From: Pseudomonadota bacterium
GTDB lineage: Bacteria > Desulfobacterota > Binatia > Binatales > Binataceae
Assembly: GCA_021325355.1 (NCBI GenBank)
Contig: JAJPHI010000011.1
Location: forward strand, 329,801-393,800
DNA: 64,000 nt
Direction: 5' to 3'
Positions within the stretch are counted from its first letter, which is position 1; the number at the start of each line of letters is the position of its first letter. Below are positions 43,020 to 51,271 of this stretch, piece after piece. The position numbers were made by a program, and so were the translations under genes. A model generated the notes under the pieces. The model did no database searches. It was not told where the DNA came from and saw only the letters and a program-made list of their open reading frames with translations.

Positions 43020-43802
43020 TTGCCGGCTGACCCGCGCGCCAGCGCCGCCAGAAAAACCCCGGCGCTCATCCGCGACCGCGCCGGCGGACCGCGATGGGCC
43101 GTGGCGGCGGTCGCGCACCTTGCCGCCGCCGATCCAATCATGAAGCGCCTCATCGAGCGTATCGGCCCGCCGCAGATCGCGCGTCGTCGCGAGCGCTTCT
43201 CGGCGCTCGTTCGCGCCATTATCTTTCAGCAGCTCGCCGGCCGCGCCGCCCAGACAATCTTCGACCGCTTCGTCGCCGCGACCGGGGTTCGCGGCCGCTT
43301 TCCCACACCCGCGCAGGTCCTCGCCGCCTCCGACGAAACCCTGCGTGCCGCCGGACTCTCGCGCGGCAAAATGACCTACGTCCGCGACCTCGCCCGCCAT
43401 GTGCGCGATGGCCTGCTCAATTTCCATCGCTTCTCGCGCATGACCGACGACGAGATTATCGCCGACCTCACCCGCGTGCGCGGCATCGGTCGATGGACCG
43501 CCGAGATGTTCCTCATGTTCAATCTGCAGCGTCCCGATGTCCTGCCCGTCGATGACCTCGGGCTGCGCAATGCCGCGACCAAAGAATATGGTCTGCCGCA
43601 GCCCGTGACCGCTAAACTCCTGCGCGAGATGGGCGAGCGATGGCGCCCTTACCGCACCGCCGCTTCCTGGTACCTCTGGCAGACCACACGCACGATCGTG
43701 CCCGACGGCGCGGCGCCGAAGAAGCCGCAGAAAACGCCGTCCGTCAAACTCGCAGCAACATCGAAACCGGCTCGTCGGCCTGCCCGACTTGGAGTTGCCT
43801 GA
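43020..43802 (+). CDS. DNA-3-methyladenine glycosylase II-like (AlkA/HhH-GPD family)
   Basis: A 260-residue base-excision repair glycosylase. FSALVRAIIFQQLAGRAAQTIFDRF is the HhH-GPD opening, the helix-hairpin-helix is LTRVRGIGRWTAEMFLMF, and the catalytic Asp is in PVDDLGLRNA. It removes alkylated purines from DNA. The start is uncertain: TTG at 43020 gives a family-like N terminus, and the first ATG in frame (43140) would remove part of the conserved region. The tail after DGAAPKKP is basic and proline-rich. It ends in a TGATG overlap with pyrF. Confidence 0.88.
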   Translation: MPADPRASAARKTPALIRDRAGGPRWAVAAVAHLAAADPIMKRLIERIGPPQIARRRERFSALVRAIIFQQLAGRAAQTIFDRFVAATGVRGRFPTPAQVLAASDETLRAAGLSRGKMTYVRDLARHVRDGLLNFHRFSRMTDDEIIADLTRVRGIGRWTAEMFLMFNLQRPDVLPVDDLGLRNAATKEYGLPQPVTAKLLREMGERWRPYRTAASWYLWQTTRTIVPDGAAPKKPQKTPSVKLAATSKPARRPARLGVA

Positions 43803-44665
43803 TGGGATTCGTCGATCGCCTCGTCGCCGCGGTGCGCGCCAAAAACAGTGTGGCGGTGCTCGGCGTCGATCCACAGTTGGATTCACTTCGAGCGCCCGGC
43901 CTTCCCCAAGGCTACACGCTGTCGGAATTCTGCTGCGAAATCATCGAGGCCTGCGCCCCCTTCGTCGTCGCGATCAAACCGCAGCTCGCCTTCTTCGAAG
44001 CGCGCGGACTCGACGGGATGCGCGCCCTGGTTGACGTCCTTGCCGTCGCCCGCACTCACGGGCTCCTCACCATTGCCGACGCCAAACGCGGCGATATCGG
44101 CTCGACCTCGGCCGCCTACGCCGAAGCCTTTTTGGGCAACGGCGACTTCGCCTGCGACGCCGTCACCGTCAATCCCTACCTCGGCAGCGACGCACTCGCC
44201 CCCTTCGTCGCGCGAGTCCGCGAGGGCAGGGGAGTATTCGTGCTGGTCAAGACCTCGAATCCTTCGTCCGGTGAATTTCAGGATTGTCCGACCCCACAGG
44301 GAGCGTTGTGGGAGATCGTCGCCCAACGCGTCCACGGATGGGGCAGTGATTTCCTCGACGCGCACGAGCTGTCGCCCGTCGGCGCCGTCCTCGGCGCTAC
44401 CTATCCCGATCACGCCCGGCGCGCGCGCGAGCTGATGCCCCACGGCATCATCCTCGTCCCCGGTTACGGCACCCAGGGCGCGACCGCCGCCGACGCCGTC
44501 GCCGCCGCCCGTCCCGACGGTCTCGGCGTCATCGTCAACGCGAGCCGCAGCCTGATGTACGCCTACCTGAAGGAATCGCAAAAGTCGCCCGGCGAAGCCG
44601 CGGCTGCGGCTGCCGAAGCGATGCGCACGGAGCTCAACGCCGCCATGCACGCAACCCGGCAGTAA
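43802..44665 (+). CDS. pyrF: Orotidine-5'-phosphate decarboxylase (type 2)
   Basis: A 287-residue type 2 OMP decarboxylase, last step of UMP synthesis. The catalytic Lys/Asp array is DAKRGDIGSTSAAYAEAFL, with VAVLGVDPQLDSL at the N terminus (the other Asp-containing strand), VTVNPYLGSDALAPF and VLVKTSNPSSGEFQD (phosphate and base contacts). GIILVPGYGTQGATAAD is the C-terminal phosphate loop. The ATG at 43802 overlaps the alkA stop. Length fits the longer PyrF type. An unannotated 200-base gap with parS follows. Confidence 0.95.
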   Translation: MGFVDRLVAAVRAKNSVAVLGVDPQLDSLRAPGLPQGYTLSEFCCEIIEACAPFVVAIKPQLAFFEARGLDGMRALVDVLAVARTHGLLTIADAKRGDIGSTSAAYAEAFLGNGDFACDAVTVNPYLGSDALAPFVARVREGRGVFVLVKTSNPSSGEFQDCPTPQGALWEIVAQRVHGWGSDFLDAHELSPVGAVLGATYPDHARRARELMPHGIILVPGYGTQGATAADAVAAARPDGLGVIVNASRSLMYAYLKESQKSPGEAAAAAAEAMRTELNAAMHATRQ

Positions 44666-44755
44666 ACCGTCTCAGTGACGGGGCTCGACTACCGCGTACC
44701 TGCGCTGAGCCCGCGCCGGCGACTTCCGACGTCGCTGTCAAGCAACCTGCTCGCA

Positions 44756-44800
44756 TAATCCACAAGAAAATGTGCGCGGGAACCGTTTTCCTGTGGAGAG
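44756..44800. other. DnaA-box-like and dyad sequences near parS
   Basis: Between pyrF and the parS site are TAATCCACA (44756-44764, one mismatch to TTATCCACA) and, 27 bases further on, a CTGTGGAGAG stretch (44791-44800). The second is only loosely like an inverted DnaA box. Two weak sites do not make an origin; they are listed because of the neighbouring parS. Confidence 0.3.
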
Positions 44801-44825
44801 CCAGCGTCGCTTGAATGGTGCTGAA

Positions 44826-44841
44826 TGTTTCACGTGAAACA
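44826..44841. promoter_or_regulatory. parS site (ParB/Spo0J-binding centromere sequence)
   Basis: A perfect 16-bp palindrome TGTTTCACGTGAAACA that equals the conserved bacterial parS consensus (TGTTNCACGTGAAACA). It lies in the gap between pyrF and the first LLM gene, 28 bases before the latter's ATG. parS sites load ParB/CTPase clamps for chromosome segregation and usually lie within tens of kilobases of oriC. parA and parB genes are not in this window. Confidence 0.9.
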
Positions 44842-44868
44842 TCGCAGCGCTCGCTCTACAGTTGACCC

Positions 44869-45711
44869 ATGAAGTTCGGACTCTTCGGCCTCAACATGCG
44901 TCCCTGCATCACGCCGGAAGCGATCGCCGCCGTGGCGCGCGCTGCCGAACAGGCCGGCTTCGAGAGCTTCTGGGGTGGCGAGCATCTTGCGCTGGCCGAC
45001 CCGCAGACACCCGCCTCGCCGATGCCGCCGAATATCGTCTTCGTCGATCTCAATGCCACGGTCGCCTTTGCCGCAGCCCACACCAGAACGCTGCGCTTCG
45101 GCACCGGCATCCTGCTGCTCACGCTGCGCAACCCGGTGGTTCTTGCGAAACAGATCGCCTCCGTCGATGTCGTCTCGAACGGACGCTTCATCCTCGGCGT
45201 TGGCATCGGCAATCTCGAATTCGAGTTCAAGGCGGTCGGCATGCCCTTCGACCATAAGGGCCCGCGCGCGGAAGAGGCTGTTAGGGCGATGCGCGCACTC
45301 TGGACGATGGACCGCGCGGAGTATCAGGGACGCTACTTTGCCTTCTCCGGTGTGAGGGCCGAGCCGCGCCCCGTGCAAAAGCCCTGGCCGCCTTTGGTCT
45401 GGGGCGGCAAGTCGGCCTATGCCTTCGCGCGTACCGCGCGGCTCGGCAACGGCTGGTATGGTTACGCGCTCGACCTCGAAGCGACCGCCCAATGTATCGC
45501 GGGTCTTCGCGCCGCCTGCGCGCGCCACGATCGACCGTTCGATCAGGTCGAGATCAGTATCACGCCCAGGGGCGCGCTCGACCGTGATCTGGCGCGGCGT
45601 TACGCGGACCTCGGCGTCCATCGCCTGATTTTGCCGCCGCGCGGGCGCACTCTCGACGAGACTCTGGCGGCGATCGCCCGCGCCGAAACGGAGTTGTTAA
45701 GCGGGTTCTGA
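44869..45711 (+). CDS. LLM-class F420-dependent oxidoreductase (TIGR03619-like)
   Basis: A 280-residue luciferase-like TIM-barrel protein. MKFGLFGLNMRPCITPEAIAAVARAAEQAGFESFWGGEHL opens it, LRFGTGILLLTLRNPVVLAKQIASVDVVSNGRFILGVGIG is the core cofactor-binding region, and RPVQKPWPPLVWGG is the typical later strand. The family reduces or oxidises substrates with F420 (some use FMN). Substrate unknown. It begins just downstream of the parS site, and no clear Shine-Dalgarno is seen before the ATG. Confidence 0.9.
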   Translation: MKFGLFGLNMRPCITPEAIAAVARAAEQAGFESFWGGEHLALADPQTPASPMPPNIVFVDLNATVAFAAAHTRTLRFGTGILLLTLRNPVVLAKQIASVDVVSNGRFILGVGIGNLEFEFKAVGMPFDHKGPRAEEAVRAMRALWTMDRAEYQGRYFAFSGVRAEPRPVQKPWPPLVWGGKSAYAFARTARLGNGWYGYALDLEATAQCIAGLRAACARHDRPFDQVEISITPRGALDRDLARRYADLGVHRLILPPRGRTLDETLAAIARAETELLSGF

Positions 45712-45728
45712 AAAGCTCTTGTCGCCGC

Positions 45729-46598
45729 TTAAATCCTGGCGGCGGTCTCGACGACGGCCGCGCACTCGCGAACCGCTTTGACTGCGTCGCCTGCCTGTGA
45801 ACCGGCGGCGGCGATCACCAGCCGACTCACGCCCGCCTCCTGATACTGCCTGATTGTCTCGGCGTTCGGCGGCGCACCGCCCATCAGGAGGACGGAGAAT
45901 TCGAGCCGGGCCGCATCCCGCCCGTACTCCTGCGCCATCGCCCGAATCTGTGGGATACACTCGCGCGCCTTCTCGACGCTGAGGCCGCCCGGGCACCATC
46001 CGTCGGCATAGCGCGCCACCCGCTTCAGCGCATATTTGGGATCATGCGCGCCGAGCAGGATCGGGGGGCCGGGCTGCTGCACCGGCTTGGGTCCAAGCTT
46101 GAGCGGCGGAAACCTGACGATTTCGCCTTCGTACGCGACGTCATCCTTGCTCCACAAAAGACGCAGCGCCTCGACGCCTTCGCGCAGATGACGCCATCGC
46201 CGGGCAAAGTCGACGCCCATCGCGCGCGCCTCTTCGGGAAACCATCCGGCGCCCACGCCCAGGATGAGCCGTCCGCCGGAATAGAGATCGATCGACGCCG
46301 TGACCTTGGCGGTTTCGATGACGTTGCGCTCGGGCAGGAGGCAGATGCCGGTGCCGAGTTTGATCGTCGAGGTGGTGTGGGCGGCGATGGCCAGGGCCAC
46401 GAAGGGATCGATAAGCCGCGCATAGAATTCAGGTACCTTGCCGTCTTTCGAGCGCGGATAATAGGTCGAGTAAGCGCTCGGGAGACACAGATGCTCGGCC
46501 ACGAAAAACGATTCGAAACCCAGGTTTTCGGCCTCGCGGGCGATCGCGCCGGGATCGCCCGATTGTGCCGTCAAGAAGGTCAGCACTCCGATCTTCAT
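45729..46598 (-). CDS. LLM-class F420-dependent oxidoreductase (TIGR03619-like)
   Basis: A 289-residue luciferase-like protein with MKIGVLTFLTAQSGDPGAIAREAENLGFESFFVAEHLCLP, IKLGTGICLLPERNVIETAKVTASIDLYSGGRLILGVGAGWFPEEARAMG and RRWRHLREGVEALRLLW. These are the standard LLM segments that bind F420 (or FMN). It is convergent with the preceding LLM gene (18 bases between stops), so this is a paralogous pair. GGAGGAAGTC before the ATG at 46598 supports the start. Substrate not predictable. Confidence 0.9.
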   Translation of the reverse strand: MKIGVLTFLTAQSGDPGAIAREAENLGFESFFVAEHLCLPSAYSTYYPRSKDGKVPEFYARLIDPFVALAIAAHTTSTIKLGTGICLLPERNVIETAKVTASIDLYSGGRLILGVGAGWFPEEARAMGVDFARRWRHLREGVEALRLLWSKDDVAYEGEIVRFPPLKLGPKPVQQPGPPILLGAHDPKYALKRVARYADGWCPGGLSVEKARECIPQIRAMAQEYGRDAARLEFSVLLMGGAPPNAETIRQYQEAGVSRLVIAAAGSQAGDAVKAVRECAAVVETAARI

Positions 46599-46670
46599 TC
46601 GACTTCCTCCCAGGATATCCGATAAACGAATTCGCTCACGGAATTCAAACGAACACGGAGCAGGCGCGAC

Positions 46671-47684
46671 ATGGGCATGTTAGTCGAGGGTAAGTGGCAG
46701 GCCGACGACCGCTTTGCAACCAACGCCGCCGGGCAATTCGTGCGCCGGGACGCAACCTTCCGTCACTGGACCACGCGCGACGGCGCCGCCGGTCCATCGG
46801 GCGACGGCGGCTTCCGCGCCGAGCCCGGACGCTATCACCTGTATGTTTCGCTGGCTTGTCCATGGGCCCATCGGACACTCATCGTGCGCCGGCTCAAGCG
46901 GCTCGAAGCGGTGGTGTCAGTTTCGGTGGTGGATCCCTCGATGGGTGCCGACGGCTGGGCGTTTCAGTCGCCCGCGGGTGCGCTGACCCCGGGTTCGACG
47001 CCGGATCACCTGTTCGGCGCGCGTTATCTGTACGAGATCTATGCGCGAGCCGATCCGCGCTTTACCGGCCGCGTGACGGTGCCCGTCCTGTGGGACAAGC
47101 GCGAGAACACGATCGTGAACAATGAGTCCTCGGAGATTATCCGGATGCTCAATTGCGCCTTCGATGAGTGGGGCGAGGCGTCGATTGACCTGTATCCTGA
47201 GGCGTTGCGCCCGGCCGTCGATGAAATCAACGCGACGGTTTATCACAACGTCAACAATGGGGTTTATCGCTGCGGGTTCGCGAGCTCGCAAGCGGCTTAC
47301 GAAGAGGCTTTCGAAGCGCTGTTCACGACGCTCGCGATGCTGGAGGAACGGCTGTCACGAAGTCGCTACCTGATCGGTGATCGTGTCACCGAAGCGGATT
47401 GGCGGCTGTTCACGACGCTCGTCCGCTTCGACGCGGTCTATTACAGCCACTTCAAGTGCAATCTCCGGCGGCTGATTGATTATCCAAACCTATGGAACTA
47501 CGCGCGCGAGCTTTATCAATGGCCGGGCGTGGCTGCTACCGTGGACCTGCAGCAGATCAAGCGCCACTACTACTGGAGCCATGCGCGGATCAATCCGACG
47601 CGGATTGTGCCGCGGGGGCCGGCGATCGATTTTACGGCTCCGCATGATCGCGGGCGGCTCGCGGCATCAGAGAGGCCGGATTAA
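46671..47684 (+). CDS. Glutathionyl-hydroquinone reductase (Xi-class GST, ECM4/YqjG type)
   Basis: A 337-residue Xi-class glutathione transferase that reduces S-glutathionyl-hydroquinones. The catalytic Cys is in SLACPWAHRTLIVRRLK, the active-site loop includes VPVLWDKRENTIVNNESSEIIRMLN, and SRYLIGDRVTEADWRLFTTLVRFDAVYYSHFKCNLRRL with WPGVAATVDLQQIKRHYYWSH form the C-terminal domain. Length fits YqjG (328). Glutathione or another thiol must then be present in the cell. The stop codon lies in the hairpin loop at 47670-47698. Confidence 0.9.
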   Translation: MGMLVEGKWQADDRFATNAAGQFVRRDATFRHWTTRDGAAGPSGDGGFRAEPGRYHLYVSLACPWAHRTLIVRRLKRLEAVVSVSVVDPSMGADGWAFQSPAGALTPGSTPDHLFGARYLYEIYARADPRFTGRVTVPVLWDKRENTIVNNESSEIIRMLNCAFDEWGEASIDLYPEALRPAVDEINATVYHNVNNGVYRCGFASSQAAYEEAFEALFTTLAMLEERLSRSRYLIGDRVTEADWRLFTTLVRFDAVYYSHFKCNLRRLIDYPNLWNYARELYQWPGVAATVDLQQIKRHYYWSHARINPTRIVPRGPAIDFTAPHDRGRLAASERPD

Positions 47685-47698
47685 AGATCCGGCCTCTC
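47670..47698. terminator. Bidirectional hairpin between GST and NIPSNAP genes
   Basis: GAGAGGCCGGAT (47670-47681) and ATCCGGCCTCTC (47687-47698) form a perfect 12-bp stem with a 5-base loop (TAAAG) that contains the GST stop codon. Both flanking genes end here convergently. No long T-run follows, so it is a terminator by position and symmetry. Confidence 0.6.
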
Positions 47699-47716
47699 AG
47701 CGCCGCGGTCTCGGCG

Positions 47717-48007
47717 TCACCCGATGGGCAGCTTGGAATAGACCGTCAGCACTTCATCCTCGATGATCTCGGCGATCTTCGGTGCATAGGCGGCCAGCTC
47801 CGGGTCGGAGAGGAGCTTCTGCACTGAATTCGGTTCCGGCAGTTCCCACAGATCGAGGACGGTGTTGAGGCGTCCGACGACACTGGCGTAGCTGCCGACG
47901 AGTTTGATGCCGTGCTTGCCGGCAACCGGCAGCACCTTGTTGATCAGATCGACGAACTCCTGCTGCTTGCCGGCGCGCAGCTTGATTTGCGCAGTCATGT
48001 AAACCAT
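47717..48007 (-). CDS. NIPSNAP-like small protein
   Basis: A 96-residue ferredoxin-like alpha/beta protein: MVYMTAQIKLRAGKQQEFVDLINKVLPVAGKHGIKLVGSYASVVGRLNTVLDLWELPEPNSV. This is the NIPSNAP pattern, with unknown biochemical function (often linked to monooxygenase-like or dimeric alpha-beta-barrel roles). The ATG at 48007 has a perfect GGAGG site eight bases upstream; the frame is open to 48178, which is not conserved. A MarR gene follows upstream on the same strand 127 bases away. Confidence 0.82.
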   Translation of the reverse strand: MVYMTAQIKLRAGKQQEFVDLINKVLPVAGKHGIKLVGSYASVVGRLNTVLDLWELPEPNSVQKLLSDPELAAYAPKIAEIIEDEVLTVYSKLPIG

Positions 48008-48134
48008 CGCACTTACCTCCTCGACGCGCGATAGCATCGCGATGTTGATCGAGTCAAACCGGCGCGGGGGGAGAAGTGTGGACGAGACGGAGGGGGAGTT
48101 TCCGCCTCGCCCACAGGAGTGAGCAGGAGTAAAG

Positions 48135-48731
48135 CTAAAGGCCGAGTCGGGTGCCGGGTCCGCGTTCCTGGCGCACAATGAACTCCATCAGATGAGCGGC
48201 GCGATCGGCGTCGACGACGAGGCCGCGCATGATGCGGCTGAGCTCGCGAAAGTCCTGTGAGGAGAGGCTCGCGAAGATTGTATCGTTGATACGCTGCTGA
48301 TAGGGGGCAAGGGTGGCGAGCGCCTGCCGCCACTTGGCCGTGCAACGCAGCCGCACGCGCCGCTTGTCCTTCAAGTCGACGGACTTTTCGAGCAGGCCCT
48401 TCTCGACCAGCTTGCCGGCTTCGATCGTGGTGAAGGCGCTGCTTTGGCGCATCGCATGGCTGATATCACCGACTGTCACGCCGTCGGTGCCCTCGAGCCG
48501 CGACACCCACATCATGATTTCGTACTGCACGCCGCTAACGCCGACGATCGCGCCGAAGCCCTCGCGCACCGCGGCGATACAGCGGGTGAACGAGAGGATT
48601 TGATGGATAAGGGTGCGAAATTCGACATCGAGGCCATCGACGAGCATCTCATGCCGGCTGATGGTTAGAAGGGCCGGCTCGACGGGCGCCGGTTTGGGCT
48701 GGCCACGCGACGCCCCTCCACTCTCAGCCAT
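48135..48731 (-). CDS. MarR-family transcriptional regulator
   Basis: A 198-residue winged-helix regulator. GVSGVQYEIMMWVSRLEGTDGVTVGDISHAMRQSSAFTTIEAGKLVEKGLLEKSVDLKDKRRVRLRCTAKW is the helix-turn-helix, recognition helix and beta-wing (the DxRD-like motif is DKRRVRL). The ATG at 48731 with GGAGGAGA is preferred to 48755. It probably controls itself or the NIPSNAP gene in the same direction. The AT-rich island directly upstream contains a 7-bp inverted repeat that could be its operator. Confidence 0.88.
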   Translation of the reverse strand: MAESGGASRGQPKPAPVEPALLTISRHEMLVDGLDVEFRTLIHQILSFTRCIAAVREGFGAIVGVSGVQYEIMMWVSRLEGTDGVTVGDISHAMRQSSAFTTIEAGKLVEKGLLEKSVDLKDKRRVRLRCTAKWRQALATLAPYQQRINDTIFASLSSQDFRELSRIMRGLVVDADRAAHLMEFIVRQERGPGTRLGL

Positions 48732-48779
48732 CGTAACGGTCTCCTCCAGGAACACAGTAAAGGCCCCCCCTTTACTGGC

Positions 48780-48930
48780 TTAAATTTATCGGAAACCTAA
48801 GACAAAAAGCAAGCGCAAAATTTTTTCAACTGCCTAAATGTTTTGCGTTTCAAAAATCAAGAATAATCATACATTATGATTTGACTTTATTATTTAATTG
48901 TTTCAAAATATAAAAGAATTGAGAACCTGA
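48780..48930. other. AT-rich intergenic island
   Basis: About 150 bases of clearly AT-rich DNA in an otherwise GC-rich window, between the MarR gene and the GT2 gene. It has runs of A and T, two copies of GTTTCAAAA (around 48847 and 48899) and a TTGACT (48881-48886) that may be a -35 element. No coding frame is convincing within it. It could be promoter/operator DNA, a DNA-unwinding region or a small insertion; nothing decides between them. Confidence 0.55.
48865..48881. promoter_or_regulatory. Candidate operator: 7-bp inverted repeat
   Basis: AATCATA (48865-48871) and TATGATT (48875-48881) are perfect inverted repeats separated by 3 bases, 134 bases upstream of the MarR start. Size and symmetry fit a MarR binding site, but no copy was noticed at another promoter. 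Confidence 0.35.
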
Positions 48931-49246
48931 TGAATCGCACCCCTATCGCGTCGCTCGCGCGGAGCCCGTCGCTGCTCGTCCCGTTCCGGAAGCCTCCGCA
49001 GAAGAGCGATGCCGGAGCTGGCGTCCTCGTCGCCGGCGCCGAGGCCATCAGGGTTGATCGACTGCGGAGCGCCGCGCGGGGCAGCGAGCGGCAATGCCGA
49101 GTTTGGATCGCGGTGAATGAATCCGGCTGAAGCGCGGAAACCTGCGCGCAGGACGAATCGCAGATGCGCGAACGGGTAAACAGACTCGCTTCCGGACGCG
49201 TCAAAGGGTCGTCTGGGGAAGCGACGACAAGGTCGGGGGAAAGCTG

Positions 49247-49351
49247 ATGTTACTAGCGGTTAGTTTTGCTCTCGGACTGATTGCCGGCAGCAGTCTCTGG
49301 TTGGTCGCGGCGGTTTGGCTGAGTAAAGAAAGAGCGCGGCTGCTTGCCTGA
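49247..49351 (+). CDS. Candidate 34-residue membrane microprotein
   Basis: ATG at 49247 to TGA at 49349-49351 encodes 34 residues (MLLAVSFALGLIAGSSLWLV then AAVWLSKERARLLA). One hydrophobic helix is followed by a basic tail. A GGGGGAAA purine run lies 4 bases upstream of the ATG, like a ribosome-binding site. It is the most convincing frame in the ~690-base gap 48732-49422. No family is known to me and it could be a chance frame. Confidence 0.4.
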   Translation: MLLAVSFALGLIAGSSLWLVAAVWLSKERARLLA

Positions 49352-49422
49352 GCAACTGCGAGCTATCCGACGGCCCGCGGGTCACTCGATGGAGGGGTGC
49401 GGCAACAACTTGCGCATTTTTG

Positions 49423-50382
49423 CTATGGATTGTCTCCCGCTCCATGTCCGTTCAAGCGCGAGCGATTCGTCACCAGACGCGCGAGCTCGCGCGGCAGATA
49501 GGTCCGCACGTAGCGCAAGAGATTCCTGAGCCGCCACGGTTCCTCGCGAACCGCATTGCCCAGCGCCTGACGCGCCTTGAGCCAGTCGCCGTCGCGCATC
49601 GCGATGAGCCCGAGATGCGCCCAGCGGGTCACGCGCGCCTTGCGGCGCGCGGCTATCAGGGCTTTGCCCTGGCTGCCATAGCGGGAGCGGATCAGCCGAG
49701 CGAACACAGCGAAACCCGGCCGATAGCGTTCGAGCCGCTCCTCGAGCGGGGTCAGCCGATAGTTGACCAGCGGCTGCGGAATATAGGCGAACGGTCCACG
49801 CTCGCTCAGCAGAACCCAGAGATAGTTGTCCTCGAAGGCGAAGGCGGCGCCCGCGAATTCTTCGCTGAACCCGCCGACAGCCTCGAAGGCCGCGCGCCGC
49901 ACCACGGCCGCGCTGGTCAGAATCTGAAACCGTCCGGCCATCATGTCGTCGCGCGATGGCGCGCGTTTGAGCTCGGGCGGCATGAAGCGTTCAAACCGGT
50001 CAGGAGTGGCTGGATCGAAGCAGAAGGCGTCGGAGAAAAGCAGCACCGCCTGAGACTCGCGCTCGAGCTCGCGGGCGATGACCGCGAGCTTGTGCGGTGC
50101 CCAGGTATCGTCGGCGTCCAGGAAGGCCAGCCACTCGCCGCGTGCGACGCGCGCGCCGGCGTTGCGGGCGGCGGCGGGGCCGCGGTTGGCTTGGCGCAGG
50201 ATCTGCGCGCGGTCGGCGTAGCTGAGCGCGATGCGCGCGGTATCGTCGGTCGAACCGTCGTCGATCACAATAAGCTCGTAATCGGCAAAGCTCTGCGCGA
50301 GCACGCTTTTGATCGCGCTGCCGAGTGAGGCGGCCGCGTTGAAGGCCGGGACGATTACGGAAAAGAGCGGTGTCGAAGGCAT
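49423..50382 (-). CDS. GT2-family glycosyltransferase
   Basis: A 319-residue GT-A fold glycosyltransferase: FSVIVPAFNAAASLGSAIKSVLAQSFADYELIVIDDGSTDDTARIA with the nucleotide-binding DDGSTD, NRGPAAARNAGARVARGEWLAFLDADDTW with the DxD motif (DADD), and GGFSEEFAGAAFAFEDNYLW as the acceptor-side ED motif. It may transfer a sugar in cell-surface polysaccharide or lipid synthesis. No polysaccharide cluster surrounds it. It is transcribed in the same direction as the HAD gene upstream (83 bases). Confidence 0.9.
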   Translation of the reverse strand: MPSTPLFSVIVPAFNAAASLGSAIKSVLAQSFADYELIVIDDGSTDDTARIALSYADRAQILRQANRGPAAARNAGARVARGEWLAFLDADDTWAPHKLAVIARELERESQAVLLFSDAFCFDPATPDRFERFMPPELKRAPSRDDMMAGRFQILTSAAVVRRAAFEAVGGFSEEFAGAAFAFEDNYLWVLLSERGPFAYIPQPLVNYRLTPLEERLERYRPGFAVFARLIRSRYGSQGKALIAARRKARVTRWAHLGLIAMRDGDWLKARQALGNAVREEPWRLRNLLRYVRTYLPRELARLVTNRSRLNGHGAGDNP

Positions 50383-50465
50383 CCTCGCCCGAACAAACTA
50401 CACGCAACTTTGCAAGGCTGACAGAGCCGTCAGCGCGGCGCGCGCCCGCGCTGGTCTCGCGACGC

Positions 50466-51143
50466 TCAACCGCGGGTGGCGGCCAGCTCCGCGGGATCGC
50501 GTGCGGCAAGATCGCCGATCCGCGCGATGGTGACGTCGGGTGGCGGGTATTTCGCGACTTCCTTCATGTCGAGGGCATAATGCCCCTGTTGCGGAAAGAC
50601 CGTGGTGACGCGCGCGCCCCAGGCCTGTTTGACCGCGGTCAGGATGCGGACCTTGTCGTCGATTAGGACATAGTGGTCGGCGGGATAATGCTGCGCGATA
50701 TCGTCGAGCTCGAGTTCCTTGTGGATATAGATGAGCACGTTCCCTTCAAAGGTTTCAGCGAGTCCCGAACGTTCGACCTTGAGCGGCTGAAAGACGACGT
50801 CGCCGTCGCTCAGGATGACGCAGCGGCCGACCTTGCGGCATCGTTCGACGACGTCGAGCGAATCGGGAAAGAGGCGCGTGGCGAACGGATAATTGACGAG
50901 AAAATGGGAGACGGCGAGGATGTGGGTGTCGCGCGGGTGCTCGATGCGGTAGCGCTGGAGTGCGCCGAGGTAGTCGGCGTAGCCGAGTTCCCGGCGCAGC
51001 TCCTCGAACAGGGTCCAGTAGCGTTGCTGACGCTCGGTGCCGATCTGCCGCTCGAGATGCCGCATCAGGTCGGCGATGATGCGGTCGTTGTCGAGCAGGG
51101 TATTGTCAACGTCGAAGAGGAAAACCAGCTTTTCGTCAGCCAT
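50466..51143 (-). CDS. HAD-superfamily hydrolase
   Basis: A 225-residue HAD protein. Motif I is FLFDVDNTLLDND (Asp nucleophile and Asp acid/base), motif II Ser/Asp in CVILSDGDVV, and motif III/IV are around the Lys of FQPLKVERSG and ADHYVLIDDKVRIL. It is a phosphatase or phosphonatase-like enzyme of unknown substrate. The ATG at 51143 (MADEKLVFLFDVD) is the family-like start, while the frame opens at 51242. No functional partner is obvious. Confidence 0.85.
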   Translation of the reverse strand: MADEKLVFLFDVDNTLLDNDRIIADLMRHLERQIGTERQQRYWTLFEELRRELGYADYLGALQRYRIEHPRDTHILAVSHFLVNYPFATRLFPDSLDVVERCRKVGRCVILSDGDVVFQPLKVERSGLAETFEGNVLIYIHKELELDDIAQHYPADHYVLIDDKVRILTAVKQAWGARVTTVFPQQGHYALDMKEVAKYPPPDVTIARIGDLAARDPAELAATRG

Positions 51144-51271
51144 CGCGACGCCGCTCTCCCATCGGCTGCCGCAGATTATCGAACGCGCGTCGGGACGACA
51201 CAAATCCGCGAACTGGGGCGGGGTGGCGGCGATTTGCGACACCTGCCGGAATCGGCCTATTTTCTCGAATC

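Noticed and set aside
44756..44841. Candidate replication origin around parS
   Set aside because: Only one good and one poor DnaA-like site, no dnaA gene, and no AT-rich unwinding region adjacent; parS alone does not show oriC.
48930..49130. 66-residue plus-strand frame after the AT-rich island
   Set aside because: Arg/Pro/Ser-rich composition without a motif and no conserved feature; probably non-coding.
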